DNA of 64,000 nucleotides from Paragordius varius (lineage: Eukaryota; Nematomorpha): assembly GCA_964247055.1 (NCBI GenBank), contig OZ176051.1:10788001-10852000 (forward strand). The letters run 5' to 3'. The position numbers were made by a program, and so were the translations under genes. Each line of letters starts with the position of its first letter. The first letter of the stretch is position 1. Under the pieces are notes generated by a model that was given only the letters and a program-made list of their open reading frames with translations, was not told where the DNA came from and did no database searches. Positions 45,711 to 57,194 of the stretch are shown here, piece after piece.

Positions 45711-48468
45711 AAAAGGGACCACAAATAATTTACGTTTTATATCCCTTGATCCCAGCTGTGTGAACACAATATCAAAATAGAAGTTTTAACCATGATTTTA
45801 TAAAACAAAAATCTTAAAATTAAATCCAATAATAGTTGAATATTAACTTTAATAAGGGACAGTTATAAAATGGTCAATTGTGAGACAATATTTAAGCCTC
45901 TGCAAAAACTCGTAAAAGAATAATTAAAGACAAATAAGTTTTTTATTTTTTTATCTCCATTACCTCTATTTATTGCAAATAGAATAATTATCGGGGAGAC
46001 TGTGTGACAGGGAAGCATGACAGGGCCAGCTAGTATTAATATACTTTAATAACTTAAAATTGTGAATGAGTGTTTAAAATAGAAATGAACACGGTTTTAT
46101 GAAAATATTTTAATTGGATAAAATATAATAACTGATTTTAATGTCTTTTTTCCATATTATGTACGGTTAGCGAACCGCCGGTAAAAACGCATTCAGAATA
46201 TCAAAATAAAGTTAAAAATGTAGCCATAAATCATATAAAATTAATAGTAAACTCACCGAGAATTAGTGCTTTAAGAGTTAGATTATTGCCAAAAAATTCT
46301 ATTATTAGTACTATTGGAATTACTGATCATTTAAAATGTATTTCCAAATACCGTTTTTATATATATTAAAACCAAATAAACTGATTATGGATTTTCGGCC
46401 TTGTGGCAATTTATAAACCTTTTTCATTACATTTTTATATATCCATTATTTTCACATTTTGTCGAAATTCGGAGTTTGATTCAATATAAGTCCAACGCTT
46501 AAATTTTTAGCGGCTAAATATATTTTAAGTCATAAGCAGAAAGTAAACAACAAAGGTAGAATATTTTATAAATGTATAATATAATTTATATATCAATAGC
46601 GATTTAATTGAGTACTCAAATATATTGGCCTCTAATTTGGATAGGTTAAATTTTTACATACATTTTTTAAAATTATTTTCATAGCATAGTACACAAAATA
46701 TACCATGAAATATAATCTTTTAATATAAAATGAATTAAAATTTACATAATGCTTTTGATTTTGAGCCTTATGAGAAGAAATTTTCTACTTTTATATTATT
46801 CTTCTTATATAAAAATCGCAAAATTCGCATATTATGCTATTGGATAATTTTCTTTGTTAAAATTAATATTTAAAACAATATCAATTGATATTTCCACAAT
46901 CGTTTTAATCATTGGACTGTTTGAGAAAACTTTCCATATCTTCCAGTCCTTTGCAACAGCGGATGTTGACCAAAATAATTATTCGGTTGTTGATTAAGTA
47001 TTCCGTATCTGCCACGTTTTTTCATCAATCATTTCCAAAAATATGGATGATACAAAGGCTTATTTCTTATGATGTGATATAATTTTACATGGGCATACAA
47101 TAGTTATAATCTTTTAAACTTAAGTCCATTAATGTTTAGATTACCTTATCATATCATACTTTGGAATTTAGCCAATTTTTCAAACGGTATAATCAGAAAA
47201 ATTATCTCTTATACAAAAATTTATTTATATTGACAATGGCTTTTAAATAATTTTAGGCTTAAATAAAACGCTATTTCAGCAAGCATGGTGCGCTTTTAAT
47301 AACGTCCAGAATATTTTCTTTCTTCGTTATTATGGATTCAAATCATTTGGATTAATCCTTAAGTCTAACATTTTTTGGATTGCATAAAATGGTAAGTTTT
47401 AATCCGTAAGTGGAGCCGGGATTGAGCCACAAATATTTATCGAACGTTAAAAACAAAATTTTGTTGAAGCGTGTATTGTATCTAGCATAAAACGGTAAAA
47501 AACTTTATATAAAACACTTTTTTACTGCTATTATACAATTAATTGCAAAATTTAAATTGGCCATCAAAAAGTAAATTTTAGTTATAAAAATTAATAATTT
47601 AAAAATTTTTCTAAATTGAGAGGAGTTTTCAGTAGTTCTAACTACATTTGGTTTATACCTTAAGTATTGAAAAAATGCTTCAAAAAACCATAAAATATAA
47701 CTCACAGATTGCAATTTATAAAAGAAAAGGGGAATTATTAAAAAAAATTCATATCAAATCTGGATTATATCAATAAAACTTTAGATTAGGGGGTCCAACA
47801 GAAATGGCTTTGCTACCCGCATTTGAAATAAATAGGGATTCATAAATTTATTGGATTTTAAAGGTAAGACTGTGAAATGCACATATAATATAACAATTTA
47901 TTCTGGTTCGTTGCCTAGATATACTTGTTCAGAAAAATTGATTGAAAATATCAATTTTACCAAGATTTTGTAAGATTTATAATGGATTCCAATTTTTTCA
48001 CGGGGCGCACAAATATCAAAGGGACGAGTTGGGATAGCTTTGCTTTAGATTTTACAAAATAATATATGCTTTGGTATATACACCGATAAAAAACCTTTCT
48101 TAAATAACTTTCAAGTCCCTGAACTAAAAGCAACACAAAAATGCTGATGTATTTTTCGATCAGAATATCAAGACACTTATGCATTATATGCATTGTTTAT
48201 TTTGAAATAATTTTGAGATGTGAGCCCCCAAGTCTGACATTAAAATGGGGGCATTTTAATTAACTCATATTTTTTTATTTTAGTATAATTATTAAAGAGT
48301 TATTTAGGTTTGAAATCTATAATATATTACAAAACATAGCTTAATATTAATTCTTTTAACCCTATCCCTGCTGGAATCTGTAAATTTTTATAACTAACAT
48401 TTTTATCGTTGTTATTATGATAATATCATAACGCATATGTCCAACAAAGGGACCATGATAAATTTATC

Positions 48469-48513
<45 letters not shown>

Positions 48514-49314
48514 TATATATAATGTATATATTATCAGGAAATTTTAATCCCGATACGTCGAAAAATATATATATAATTTTGCTATCATGATACTCATTTT
48601 GGGACAATTTTACCAGAAATCGCTAACATTACTGCTAAAATAAATTGATTTAATTTATTTAAACGCATTATTTTGAAGTAGTTTCATAACCCAGGGGCAT
48701 TTAAAGCTTGTATCTTTACAAAACTGTAATAGCCAATAAATATGTTCTCTTTAGCTTCAAGGCGCTTGATGCAAATATTATTTAAATGTAGAATAAAAAA
48801 CCTTTTTTCAATTTTTTGACGCTTTTTATATTTTTTTTAAATCGGTAGTACCACAGGGAAAATAAAAATCTACAATGGTCAATACTTAAATAATTTAACT
48901 TCAAATTACCATTTACCAGCAAATTTTTGGTTTATTGATTATATCAACTGTTTCCCATCATTTTTTGGAACTATCTGAATCGTTAAAAGCTGTAAGTTAA
49001 TTTTAGGAGGAGAGGGTTTATTCAGTATTTTGTAACCAAAACAACTTCCACAGCAACATTTGTGATACTATATAAGTTCTTAGGTAAAAAATCACGTCGA
49101 AATGTTAGCATAAAAATAGAAATCAAAGTGGTAATATTATAATTAAGCAAATAATTTAAATAGAGTTCTATTTACAAATATCTTCTAAATAACAAATATT
49201 AGAATTTTATACTAATTATATTTTAATATGGAATTTTTTATTGGTTAAAATCTACATATGTTGTGCACTTACAATTTAAAAACATGTGAACCTCAAGGGT
49301 TTAAATTAATGTGA
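45711..49314. other. intergenic stretch, no secure gene
   Basis: AT-rich with a TA tract around 48472-48508. A 38-residue open frame on the minus strand at 47025-46909 contains two GRYG motifs and is reported under findings. A CCCC/GGGG palindromic patch lies near 48222-48253. No other coding segment was recognised. Confidence 0.4.
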
Positions 49315-50397
49315 ATGCAAATTAATGATACCGTTAATAACAGCAAAAGAAAAGATATCCTACCCTATAATACAAACTTAGCTGAATTTGTATGTGGGGG
49401 AGCCGCCTCTTTGACAAGCGTTCTGGTGGTATATCCAATGTCTAAAGTTGTGTTCCGTCAAATGCTTCATGGAATTTCTATTTCCCCAGCTCTTTCTCAA
49501 TTACGATACGAGGGATTAGCCAGTTTGTATAGAGGTATGCTTCCACCTTTAATTCAAAAAACTGCATCCATATCTTTTATGTTTGGAGTCTATGATGCAC
49601 TTTTGCATTCTATTTCGTCAGTTGATTCCCTCACTCACCCATCAGCACATTCTTTTAAATCAAGATATTTGATAACCAAACAAAACGCTAATTCATCTAA
49701 CTCTACTATTATTTTAGCGTCTTTTTTATGCGGAACGCTTGAAGCATTAGCATTTACTCCTCTTGAACGTGTTCAAACTCTTTTACAACACGATACTATG
49801 CAACATGTTTATCGAAATACATTTTCATCTTTTGTGCATCTGGTCAAAAATTACGGGGTCCACGAACTTTATCGCGGGTTTACCCCAATTCTATGGCGGA
49901 ATGGTCCATCCACAGCTTTGTTCTTTGAAGTTCGTCATCCACTTCGAAACAAATTCAATGATTTATTTCAGTATTTTGTCCCTTCACATCATTATGCCAA
50001 TTCCAAAGTACAAATCCAAGAAATGAAACCATTACCCACATTTCAATCTACTAAACTAGATCCAAACAATACATTACCTTCCTTAAGCTTTATCAAACAA
50101 TATCTCCCCGATTTTGTGAGTGGAGCCGTATTAGGCGGTTGTATTAGCACCCTGTTTTATCCTTTGAATGTTGCTAGGGCCCGCATGCAATCCACTATCC
50201 ATAAACCTTTGGGATTGTTTCAGGTCCTTCGCATTATATATAAGGAAAGAAATCGCACCTTTTGGGGTTTTTTCTATGGGGCCCGAATCAATTTTTCTCG
50301 CTCTCTCGTTTCTTGGGGCATTATTAATGCCAGTTATGAATATTATAAGAGAATGTGGTACAAACATTATGATGTTGATACTGAAACCGTCACGTAA
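49315..50397 (+). CDS. SLC25A51: mitochondrial NAD+ carrier of the SLC25A51/52 type
   Basis: An intronless ORF of 360 residues with three mitochondrial-carrier repeats. The signature helices read YPMSKVVFRQ (about residue 40), TPLERVQTLLQ (about 146) and YPLNVARARMQ (about 282). Specific matches to SLC25A51 are LYRGMLPPLIQKTASISFMF, LYRGFTPILWRNGPSTALFF and RSLVSWGIINASYEYYKRMW. SLC25A51 imports NAD+ across the inner mitochondrial membrane. Two insertions make it longer than the roughly 300-residue vertebrate protein: a Ser/His-rich loop after repeat 1 and a polar loop before repeat 3. An AATAAA occurs about 130 bp after the stop. Assignment to this subfamily is confident; the substrate is inferred from the family. 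Confidence 0.92.
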   Translation: MQINDTVNNSKRKDILPYNTNLAEFVCGGAASLTSVLVVYPMSKVVFRQMLHGISISPALSQLRYEGLASLYRGMLPPLIQKTASISFMFGVYDALLHSISSVDSLTHPSAHSFKSRYLITKQNANSSNSTIILASFLCGTLEALAFTPLERVQTLLQHDTMQHVYRNTFSSFVHLVKNYGVHELYRGFTPILWRNGPSTALFFEVRHPLRNKFNDLFQYFVPSHHYANSKVQIQEMKPLPTFQSTKLDPNNTLPSLSFIKQYLPDFVSGAVLGGCISTLFYPLNVARARMQSTIHKPLGLFQVLRIIYKERNRTFWGFFYGARINFSRSLVSWGIINASYEYYKRMWYKHYDVDTETVT

Positions 50398-51156
50398 TCC
50401 TGCCATAAACTCTATTGCCAAGATCGCTAATGTGACTAATATAAACTTTATTTTGGCATAACATCAAAGTTGTATGCTAATTTTCAAAATGATGCAATAT
50501 AGCCTATTATTATGCGAAACTTGTCATTTGTAAATAAATTTTTTGTATAAGGTTTGTATTGATATAGTGTAATTTATTTTATTGTAATTAACAAATTTCA
50601 TTTGAGACTTTGTTTTTTATTTACAGGGATTCAAAGCACTTATTGAAACCATAAACCTCTTTAAAAAACGATAGATCGGTAATACGAAATTTTAAAAATA
50701 AATATTTGTTATATTTAGTAAATACAGTGGCACCCAATACATTTTCATTTTTTATTACTTTGCCAACTCGAATTTAGCTATTGAAAATTGTTTAAATTGG
50801 AAATAACGAAACTGGAATCAACTTTTTTTGCGGAAGAAACTAAAACATTTAATTTAGAATTGTTTTTTAAAAAATGTCAACCAGAACTTAAACTTTAAAC
50901 TAAAATAACACTAGACAATTTTGACATTACTGCCATTCTTGTAAATTTGTTTCATTAAAGTACATAATTAGTATATAAGAAAATTGGTCTGACACCTAGG
51001 AATTTTTTTATATTAGAGTTTATCCATAATTTTTGACCTTGATTTAACATTAAACTCGAAATTAAATAAATTAAAAGTTTTGGATATAAATCCATGTATT
51101 TTAGAATATTCGAAAGAGCGTGAAATACTGTATCTTTCAAATGGTATAAAATCATT

Positions 51157-52022
51157 TATACCATTTACACTTCAAGAGTGTCCTTGAACAATTCAAGTTG
51201 GTCCTTGAACAATTCAAGTTGGTCCTTGAACAGTTCAAGTTGGTCCTTGAACAATTCAAGTTGGTCCTTGAACAATTCAAGTTGGTCCTTGAACAGTTCA
51301 AGTTGGTCCTTGAACAGTTCAAGTTGGTCCTTGAACAGTTCAAGTTGGTCCTTAAAATTTATAAATTTTGATTTAACCATAATTTTTGCATTTATTTTTT
51401 TATTTAATTATTTATTAACCTAATTTTCTTTATTTATTATATATTTATTCATTTAAAAATAAATTTTTTTATTGAAAAACCACTTTTTTTGTTTAAAACT
51501 ATTTTTTTTCAATTCAACAAAATTATTGACTTTTAAATGTTTTTAATGAAAAATTTTAATTTATAACCCAGAAAACTTATATAATTTTTCATTTCATGTT
51601 AAAATCTTATAAATATCCAAATTTATTTTAAGAAATTAATAAAGATATACGGTTTTTCAAAGATTAAAAGTTGATATCGATTTAAAATTTATGTTAAATA
51701 TTAGAAAATATGTTAAAAACAATAAAATAGACGAATTATTTTCGATTTGATTAATAAAAGTTAAAAACAAAGCAAAAAAGTTAAAGGACCAACTTGAATT
51801 GTTCAAGGACCAACTTGAATTGTTCAAGGACCAACTTGAACTGTTCAAGGACCAACTTGAATTGTTCAAGGACCAACTTGAATTGTTCAAGGACACTCTT
51901 GAATTGTTCAAGGACCAACTTGAACTGTTCAAGGATCAACTTGAACTGTTCAAGGACCAACTTGAATTGTTCAAAGACCAACTTGAATTGTTCAAGGACA
52001 CTCTTGAAGTGTAAATGGTATA
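51157..52022. repeat. foldback element with long 21-bp arrays (variant subfamily)
   Basis: It starts TATACCATTTACACTTCAAG and ends with the exact complement, CTTGAAGTGTAAATGGTATA. The left arm (51168-51352) is about nine units of 21 bp, each containing CTTGAACAATTCAAGTTGG or the CAGTTCAAG variant. The right arm (51783-52015) is about eleven inverted units, two of which carry GACACTCTTGAA instead of GACCAACTTGAA. The spacer is about 430 bp of AT-rich sequence. The unit shares the TTGAAC-A-TTCAA core with copies A-H but has GTTGGTCC where they have ATTCACCC. Confidence 0.92.
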
Positions 52023-52044
52023 TTAATCGGATGTATAAATTATT

Positions 52045-52842
52045 TGGGTTTATATGATCGAAATTTTCAAATCTTACATAAGTCAAAAATTTTTACAGAC
52101 AAACTAATTTGAAAATCATATAAATCATTTTAATATAATTATTAGGGTTATATTAGTAGTTAATTTAAAAAAAATTTTGGAAAAAGCTTTTGGTTTGTTT
52201 TTTTAATAAAATTATGATTATCATAAATATTTTACCTAGTCTATATTAAAACATAGTTATACCTAAATTTATTACATGATAACCTATTTTGTTTTTATCT
52301 TTAAAATTTCGATATTATCAGCCTCCTAAAGAAAATAAATTAATAATAATGGGATGGTAATTTTTAAAAAACAAAAAATTTAAAAATGGCTCTTTAAGTG
52401 ACACAAAAGCATTTAAAAAATATCAAAAAAAATTTCTTGTATTATCTTTTTTGGACATTCATCACCATCTAGACAAAGTTTGAGTTATTTTTCATTAGTT
52501 TTAATAATGTATTAATTTAAAAAATGCTCTCGCTTCGCGCGTTTGTCGCTCTCTGTGTCCAATATTAACTGTCGACGTAATATATATTAGTATCCATTTT
52601 AATGAGTTTTTATTACTCTTTCGAATGATATATTACAAATAAGCATTTCTTGTATATTTTCAAAGAGAAACATTTTTTGTAAATATTTAATAAAGAGGGG
52701 CATAATCAAAAAAATCAAATTATACCAAATTCTTAGGTAAAGTTATTTCTATTTCGGATTTACTGTTAAAAATTAAAATGATACTAAATATCCGAAAATG
52801 CAAAAAACCCGAGTGGCAGAAAAATTTGTTGTCCAGTGTAAT
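52045..52842. repeat. left arm of a long inverted repeat (partner at 56251-57005)
   Basis: Matched blocks in opposite orientation include GACAGACAAACTAATTT-type sequence at 52096-52111 against 56935-56950, CTCTCGCTTCGCGC at 52536-52549 against 56494-56507, and AAAAATTTGTTGTCCAGTGT at 52820-52839 against 56254-56274. By eye the arms are roughly 70-80% alike along their length. Confidence 0.8.
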
Positions 52843-52843
52843 G

Positions 52844-54031
52844 TAATGTGACCAGATAGGCTGTTTTTCGCAGTACAGTACTGGATTTAGAAAAAAACTG
52901 CGATTGAACTGCGCCCACTTTTGTACTGCTTTTTGAAATTAAATTAATTATTTATGATTATATATATTAATTATCTTTTTTCTTAAAAATTATTTTAGAA
53001 TTTGATAGAGTACACTCTGCAAAAATAAACCCATAATTTGTAAAAATATTGTTTATTTTGCGGTAAAAAACTAAGATTGGCCTATTTTAAATTGGTTAAT
53101 ATTTTTTAGCACAAATTATACATAAAATTGGATTAAGAATCGGTCAAACCACTATTGCAGCCTTTCGCGCAGTGGAAAAACTATAAATATCGGACTCCAC
53201 CGTAAGGTTCAGCATGGGCTTCTGCAAATAAAGGTGCCTCAAATTTAAAATTAACAAAAAATTAATTTATTATATTTTAATTGTTTGAATAAGGTTAGAG
53301 GCTTCATTTTTTGTTAAAATTATCAAACGGAAAATTTTATAGAAATTTGTTATTTCCGTAACTATTATTTAAAATTCATTATTATGGCATATGATTTTAA
53401 AATAACCTTTATTTGGTAAAAATTAAGAGATTTACGTTTTTCATTAGGTGTGAGGTATGATACGTATTTTTTTCCCTAAACTTTATGTTTATTAGTTTTC
53501 TTATTTTTTGCAATAATTATGAGATTTGTTGAATACTTCTAACGATTTTGAAGCATGATGGAAATGGTTCGCTTTAAGGATATAATAACTCTAATTATTT
53601 TTTAAATAATTCGATCATGTTAATTTTAATTTAAAGGTTTGTTTGCTTTCAAATTTTGGTAAATTTTCGTTAAAAAACACAATTTTTATTTAACATAAAA
53701 TTAAAAACGAACGAATATTTTAATCAAAATTTGAGAAAGTAGTATTATCAAATTATATAAAAATGTTATAACAACCGTTTATATCCTTTCCATCTTGCTG
53801 AAATTAGTATGAAATATGCTTCAACAAAATTTTCTAAATTTAAAATTTGAAAGTATGAATTTTTTAAAAATATATTTAGTTGATATCAAAGCAACATATA
53901 TTTAAAACTATTGCATAATCTCAGATCGCGATAAGAGAACAGTTCATTTTAGAAGAGCCAAAATATTTAAGACTTGCAAAGCCCACATCTTAAAACTTAA
54001 ACCAAAAGCACCATGATAATCCTGATAATTT

Positions 54032-54066
<35 letters not shown>

Positions 54067-54171
54067 TGTGGAATTTTTTTGTGGTCACTGTATACCACAC
54101 CTATGCTGTAAAAACAGGCAAAGTAATTTAATTTTGTACTGCGTCCAAGTTCAAAATATCTGGTCACATTA
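52844..54171. mobile_element. non-coding hAT-like element with perfect 8-bp duplication
   Basis: It starts TAATGTGACCAGATA at 52844 and ends TATCTGGTCACATTA at 54171, flanked on both sides by GTGTAATG (52836-52843 and 54172-54179). A subterminal CGCAGTACA occurs about 30 bp inside each end in inverted orientation. The interior is 1.3 kb of AT-rich sequence with a TA tract at 54033-54063 and no transposase. It inserted into the inner edge of the left arm of the long inverted repeat. Confidence 0.85.
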
Positions 54172-55173
54172 GTGTAATGGTAAATTGAATCCCTGCATCA
54201 TATTAAAAATTTCTGTTATGTTAAGATTGTATGTTTCTTATTGTTAAGCCTAAAGTTTTCGTCAAATATTTTACTCCAAAAAATTATAATAATTTAATGG
54301 TTTACTAAAATTGTCAATAAAAACTTTTATTATTCTGATGATGATAAATGCTCATCGAAAAACAAAATATTTTGATATAGGATGTGATCGGCGGGGACGA
54401 AAATTTGATATTCTACTCGAACATTGGAAAGAATATTTTGTATAGCACTCAAAATTATTAGCACTTTTGTGGCTATTTTATTTATCACGGTCCACAAAAT
54501 TTGTTCCAAAGAATAAAATAATTAATTTTTCATTCAAAATAAGCAACATCTTTTAATTGAACCGCAAAAATTTTAATTGCATTCATCCAAACGCACTGCA
54601 ACATTTTATTATTTATAGACACTACTTTTTTAAGGCATCTCTAAACAGTTTTTTAAATCAACTAAGCTATTTTTAGGTAATTTTAGCGTTAGATCAACAA
54701 ATTACAAATATAAAAGACTTATATTTTATATCTTGTGTTTTTTACAATCTAAAATAATATTAATTTAAAATCTTAAAATATAACATTCGTATATTTGCGT
54801 AGCTTGTAGTTCAAATCTTCCTCCTAAAAACTGGAATATATCCTTAATTTGGGTCATAAGATTAAATTGGGATAAGTGCTATATATAGTTATATTTAGTT
54901 CCATTAATGTAATGATTTTCGTAATTGTTGTGTGTACATTAAATCAATTATGAAATATAAGAAGATTATTTGTCCTTTTAGACGCGTTGCGCTTTTAAAG
55001 GATGCAATACCATACTTATTTTATGATTGGACCGACCCTTTGGATTGCAATATAAAATAAATAAAAGAGGATAATTTTTCTAAACCTAACATTTTTGCTG
55101 GAATAGAAGTTGTTGTTTTACTACATGTATAAATCATCATGATATCTTTAATTTTTGTAAAACTACTTTGATT

Positions 55174-56130
55174 ATGCTAACTTTTATTTTCGTTAGCGTT
55201 ATTTTGACTACAAATGCTGCATTTACCATATCGATCATTCTGATTGGATTTTATAAGTGGGGGAAAAGGCGGTTTTGTAATTCTCAATTTTGGTTATATA
55301 TGGTATTTGTATTGTGTCACCTAATTATAATTTTAGCGTTTATCTATGAAAGAATCTACGTGTCACGACACAAATCATTTCTAAAATTAATTCGAGTTGC
55401 CAGTTCCCTTATAATGATTTTAACCAAATTGATCCTAATAAATACAGTCATGATTAAATGTATATCGATTGTACCTCGATATAAACAATTTAAAAAATAT
55501 CTGATAAACAGTTTTAGCCTAATGTATGCCATATTTATTTTAGAATTCTTAGCCTCTCTATATGCAAAAACATTTAAATGTAATGTGAAAAGGAAAAGAA
55601 AAAAAATATCGTTGTTACCAAAGATTTGTTTTTTTTGTTCACCTAACCGAACAAATTTTTCATATTTTATATATATTTCAATGTCCTTAATGTCAATTAT
55701 AACAATGACATTTGCTGTCTACTGTTTGGTTAAAAAACGGGTTGCCTTAAACAAAATTGGTCATATGCAAATGGTACAAAAGTTGGTCAAAAAAACACTA
55801 CCAATTATTGATGTCTCCTTAATTGAAGGTTCATACCACCCCCAGAATGTAGGTGAAAGAAATAATGATAACCCTGAAGAAAATCAACATACGGGTATCA
55901 ATTCAATTACAATGGGTAGGATAGAGAGATACCTAAAGGCCTGTGAAACTATAAAGGTCACATTGATTTTATCATGTTGTAATTTACTCCTTTTTACCAT
56001 TTGTATAATATTGGACTCATTCATTCAATTTCGTGGTAAAATGCTTTTGGTCGGTTTCATTCATAACCTTCAAATTGTTGTAACTTTACTTTTACAACCG
56101 CACAAGAATATTATTCAAGGATTCCAATAA
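55174..56130 (+). CDS. intronless seven-helix receptor-like membrane protein
   Basis: A single ORF of about 318 residues, starting at the ATG of MLTFIFVSVILTTNA. Seven hydrophobic segments are visible: near residues 2-26, 39-63 (FWLYMVFVLCHLIIILAFIY), 70-98, 108-134, 161-186 (FIYISMSLMSIITMTFAVYC), 256-284 and 288-313. A long polar loop of about 65 residues lies between helices 5 and 6, and basic residues (KRKRKK) follow helix 4. This layout is that of a rhodopsin-class or chemoreceptor-like GPCR, but DRY and NPxxY motifs are not recognisable (helix 7 ends LLQPHKNII). No close family is recognised. The gene sits in a 3.4-kb interval bracketed by long inverted repeats. Whether it is a host gene or cargo is open. 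Confidence 0.6.
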   Translation: MLTFIFVSVILTTNAAFTISIILIGFYKWGKRRFCNSQFWLYMVFVLCHLIIILAFIYERIYVSRHKSFLKLIRVASSLIMILTKLILINTVMIKCISIVPRYKQFKKYLINSFSLMYAIFILEFLASLYAKTFKCNVKRKRKKISLLPKICFFCSPNRTNFSYFIYISMSLMSIITMTFAVYCLVKKRVALNKIGHMQMVQKLVKKTLPIIDVSLIEGSYHPQNVGERNNDNPEENQHTGINSITMGRIERYLKACETIKVTLILSCCNLLLFTICIILDSFIQFRGKMLLVGFIHNLQIVVTLLLQPHKNIIQGFQ

Positions 56131-56250
56131 AGATATTTTAATCATTAAATGTTTAAATATTTGCACCTTTTTATATTGATGTATATCCTTTTGTTGATCT
56201 AGATGTATGTGTGATATTTGTGTCCTAATTTTTATCACTATCGATATATA

Positions 56251-57005
56251 ATTACACTAGACAACAAATTTTTCACTCGAATTTTGCATTTTCTGATATT
56301 TATTATCATTTTAACATTACTGAAATGAATTGTTTATTTGATTATCCCTCTTTGTCAAAATTTTACTATATTAAAATATACAATAAATGCCTACTTGTAA
56401 TATATCATTTAAAGGAGTAATGAAAACTCTATAAATACTGATATATTTTACATCGATTGTTAATATTGGACATAGGAAGCGATGAATGCGCGAAGCGAGA
56501 GTGTTTTTAATCTATATATTTTTAAAAACTAATGGATGAAAATAGCTACTACTCTTTCTAGATGGCAATACCAGATACCACAAGAAAGTCTTTTTGATTA
56601 AAACACTTATTTATTGCTTTTATGTCATTCAAAACAGCTATTTTTAAGTAATTTTTTTAAAAAATTACCATCTCATCAATATGAATTTATTTTCCTTAAG
56701 GAGGCTTATATTTTGAAATTTCAAATACTAAAAATAAAGTTTGATTTTTTTTATTTTTTGACGATTATATAAATTTACAGTTATAACTATGCATTTTAGT
56801 ATAACTTGGTAAATAATTTGATAATAATAATTTTTATTAAAAAAGCAAACCAAAAGTTTTTTTAAATATTTATTTTACATTTTTTTACTAATGTAACCGT
56901 ATTAATTATATTAAAATAATTTATATGATATTTAAATTAGTTTGTCTGTCAAAATATTTGACTTGTTTAAGGGTTGAAAATTTTAAAAACCATATAATAT
57001 TAATA
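56251..57005. repeat. right arm of the long inverted repeat
   Basis: Reverse-complement partner of 52045-52842. The inner edge reads ATTACACTAGACAACAAATT, mirroring AATTTGTTGTCCAGTGTAAT of the left arm. The outer edge fades near 57005. It starts about 120 bp after the stop of the receptor-like gene. Confidence 0.8.
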
Positions 57006-57194
57006 TCAGATTAATTTAAATGACCAACTATCATTCGAAAAATTCATTTTTTGCGCTGTTTCGAATGCTAAAAAACACACATGGATCTATATCTAAATTT
57101 TGAATTTCAAAAATTTCATGTTGAATGTAAAATCAGGGCCAAAAATTATCGATAAACCCTAATAAAAATAATTCTTAGGTGCTAGACTATATAT

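Noticed and set aside
50131-50461. Open frames overlapping the SLC25A51 gene
   Set aside because: They are shadow frames of the carrier C-terminus.
51152-52086. Overlapping open frames with FKDQLEL or LNNSSWS repeats
   Set aside because: They are by-products of the 21-bp array (a multiple of three), open in several frames on both strands, with no start context or flanking coding sequence.
54335-54370. Possible second hammerhead (CTGATGATGATAAATGCTCATC then GAAA split over two runs)
   Set aside because: The closing stem II pair does not form, and no GUC-type cleavage site or stem I partner was found. It is a chance hairpin.
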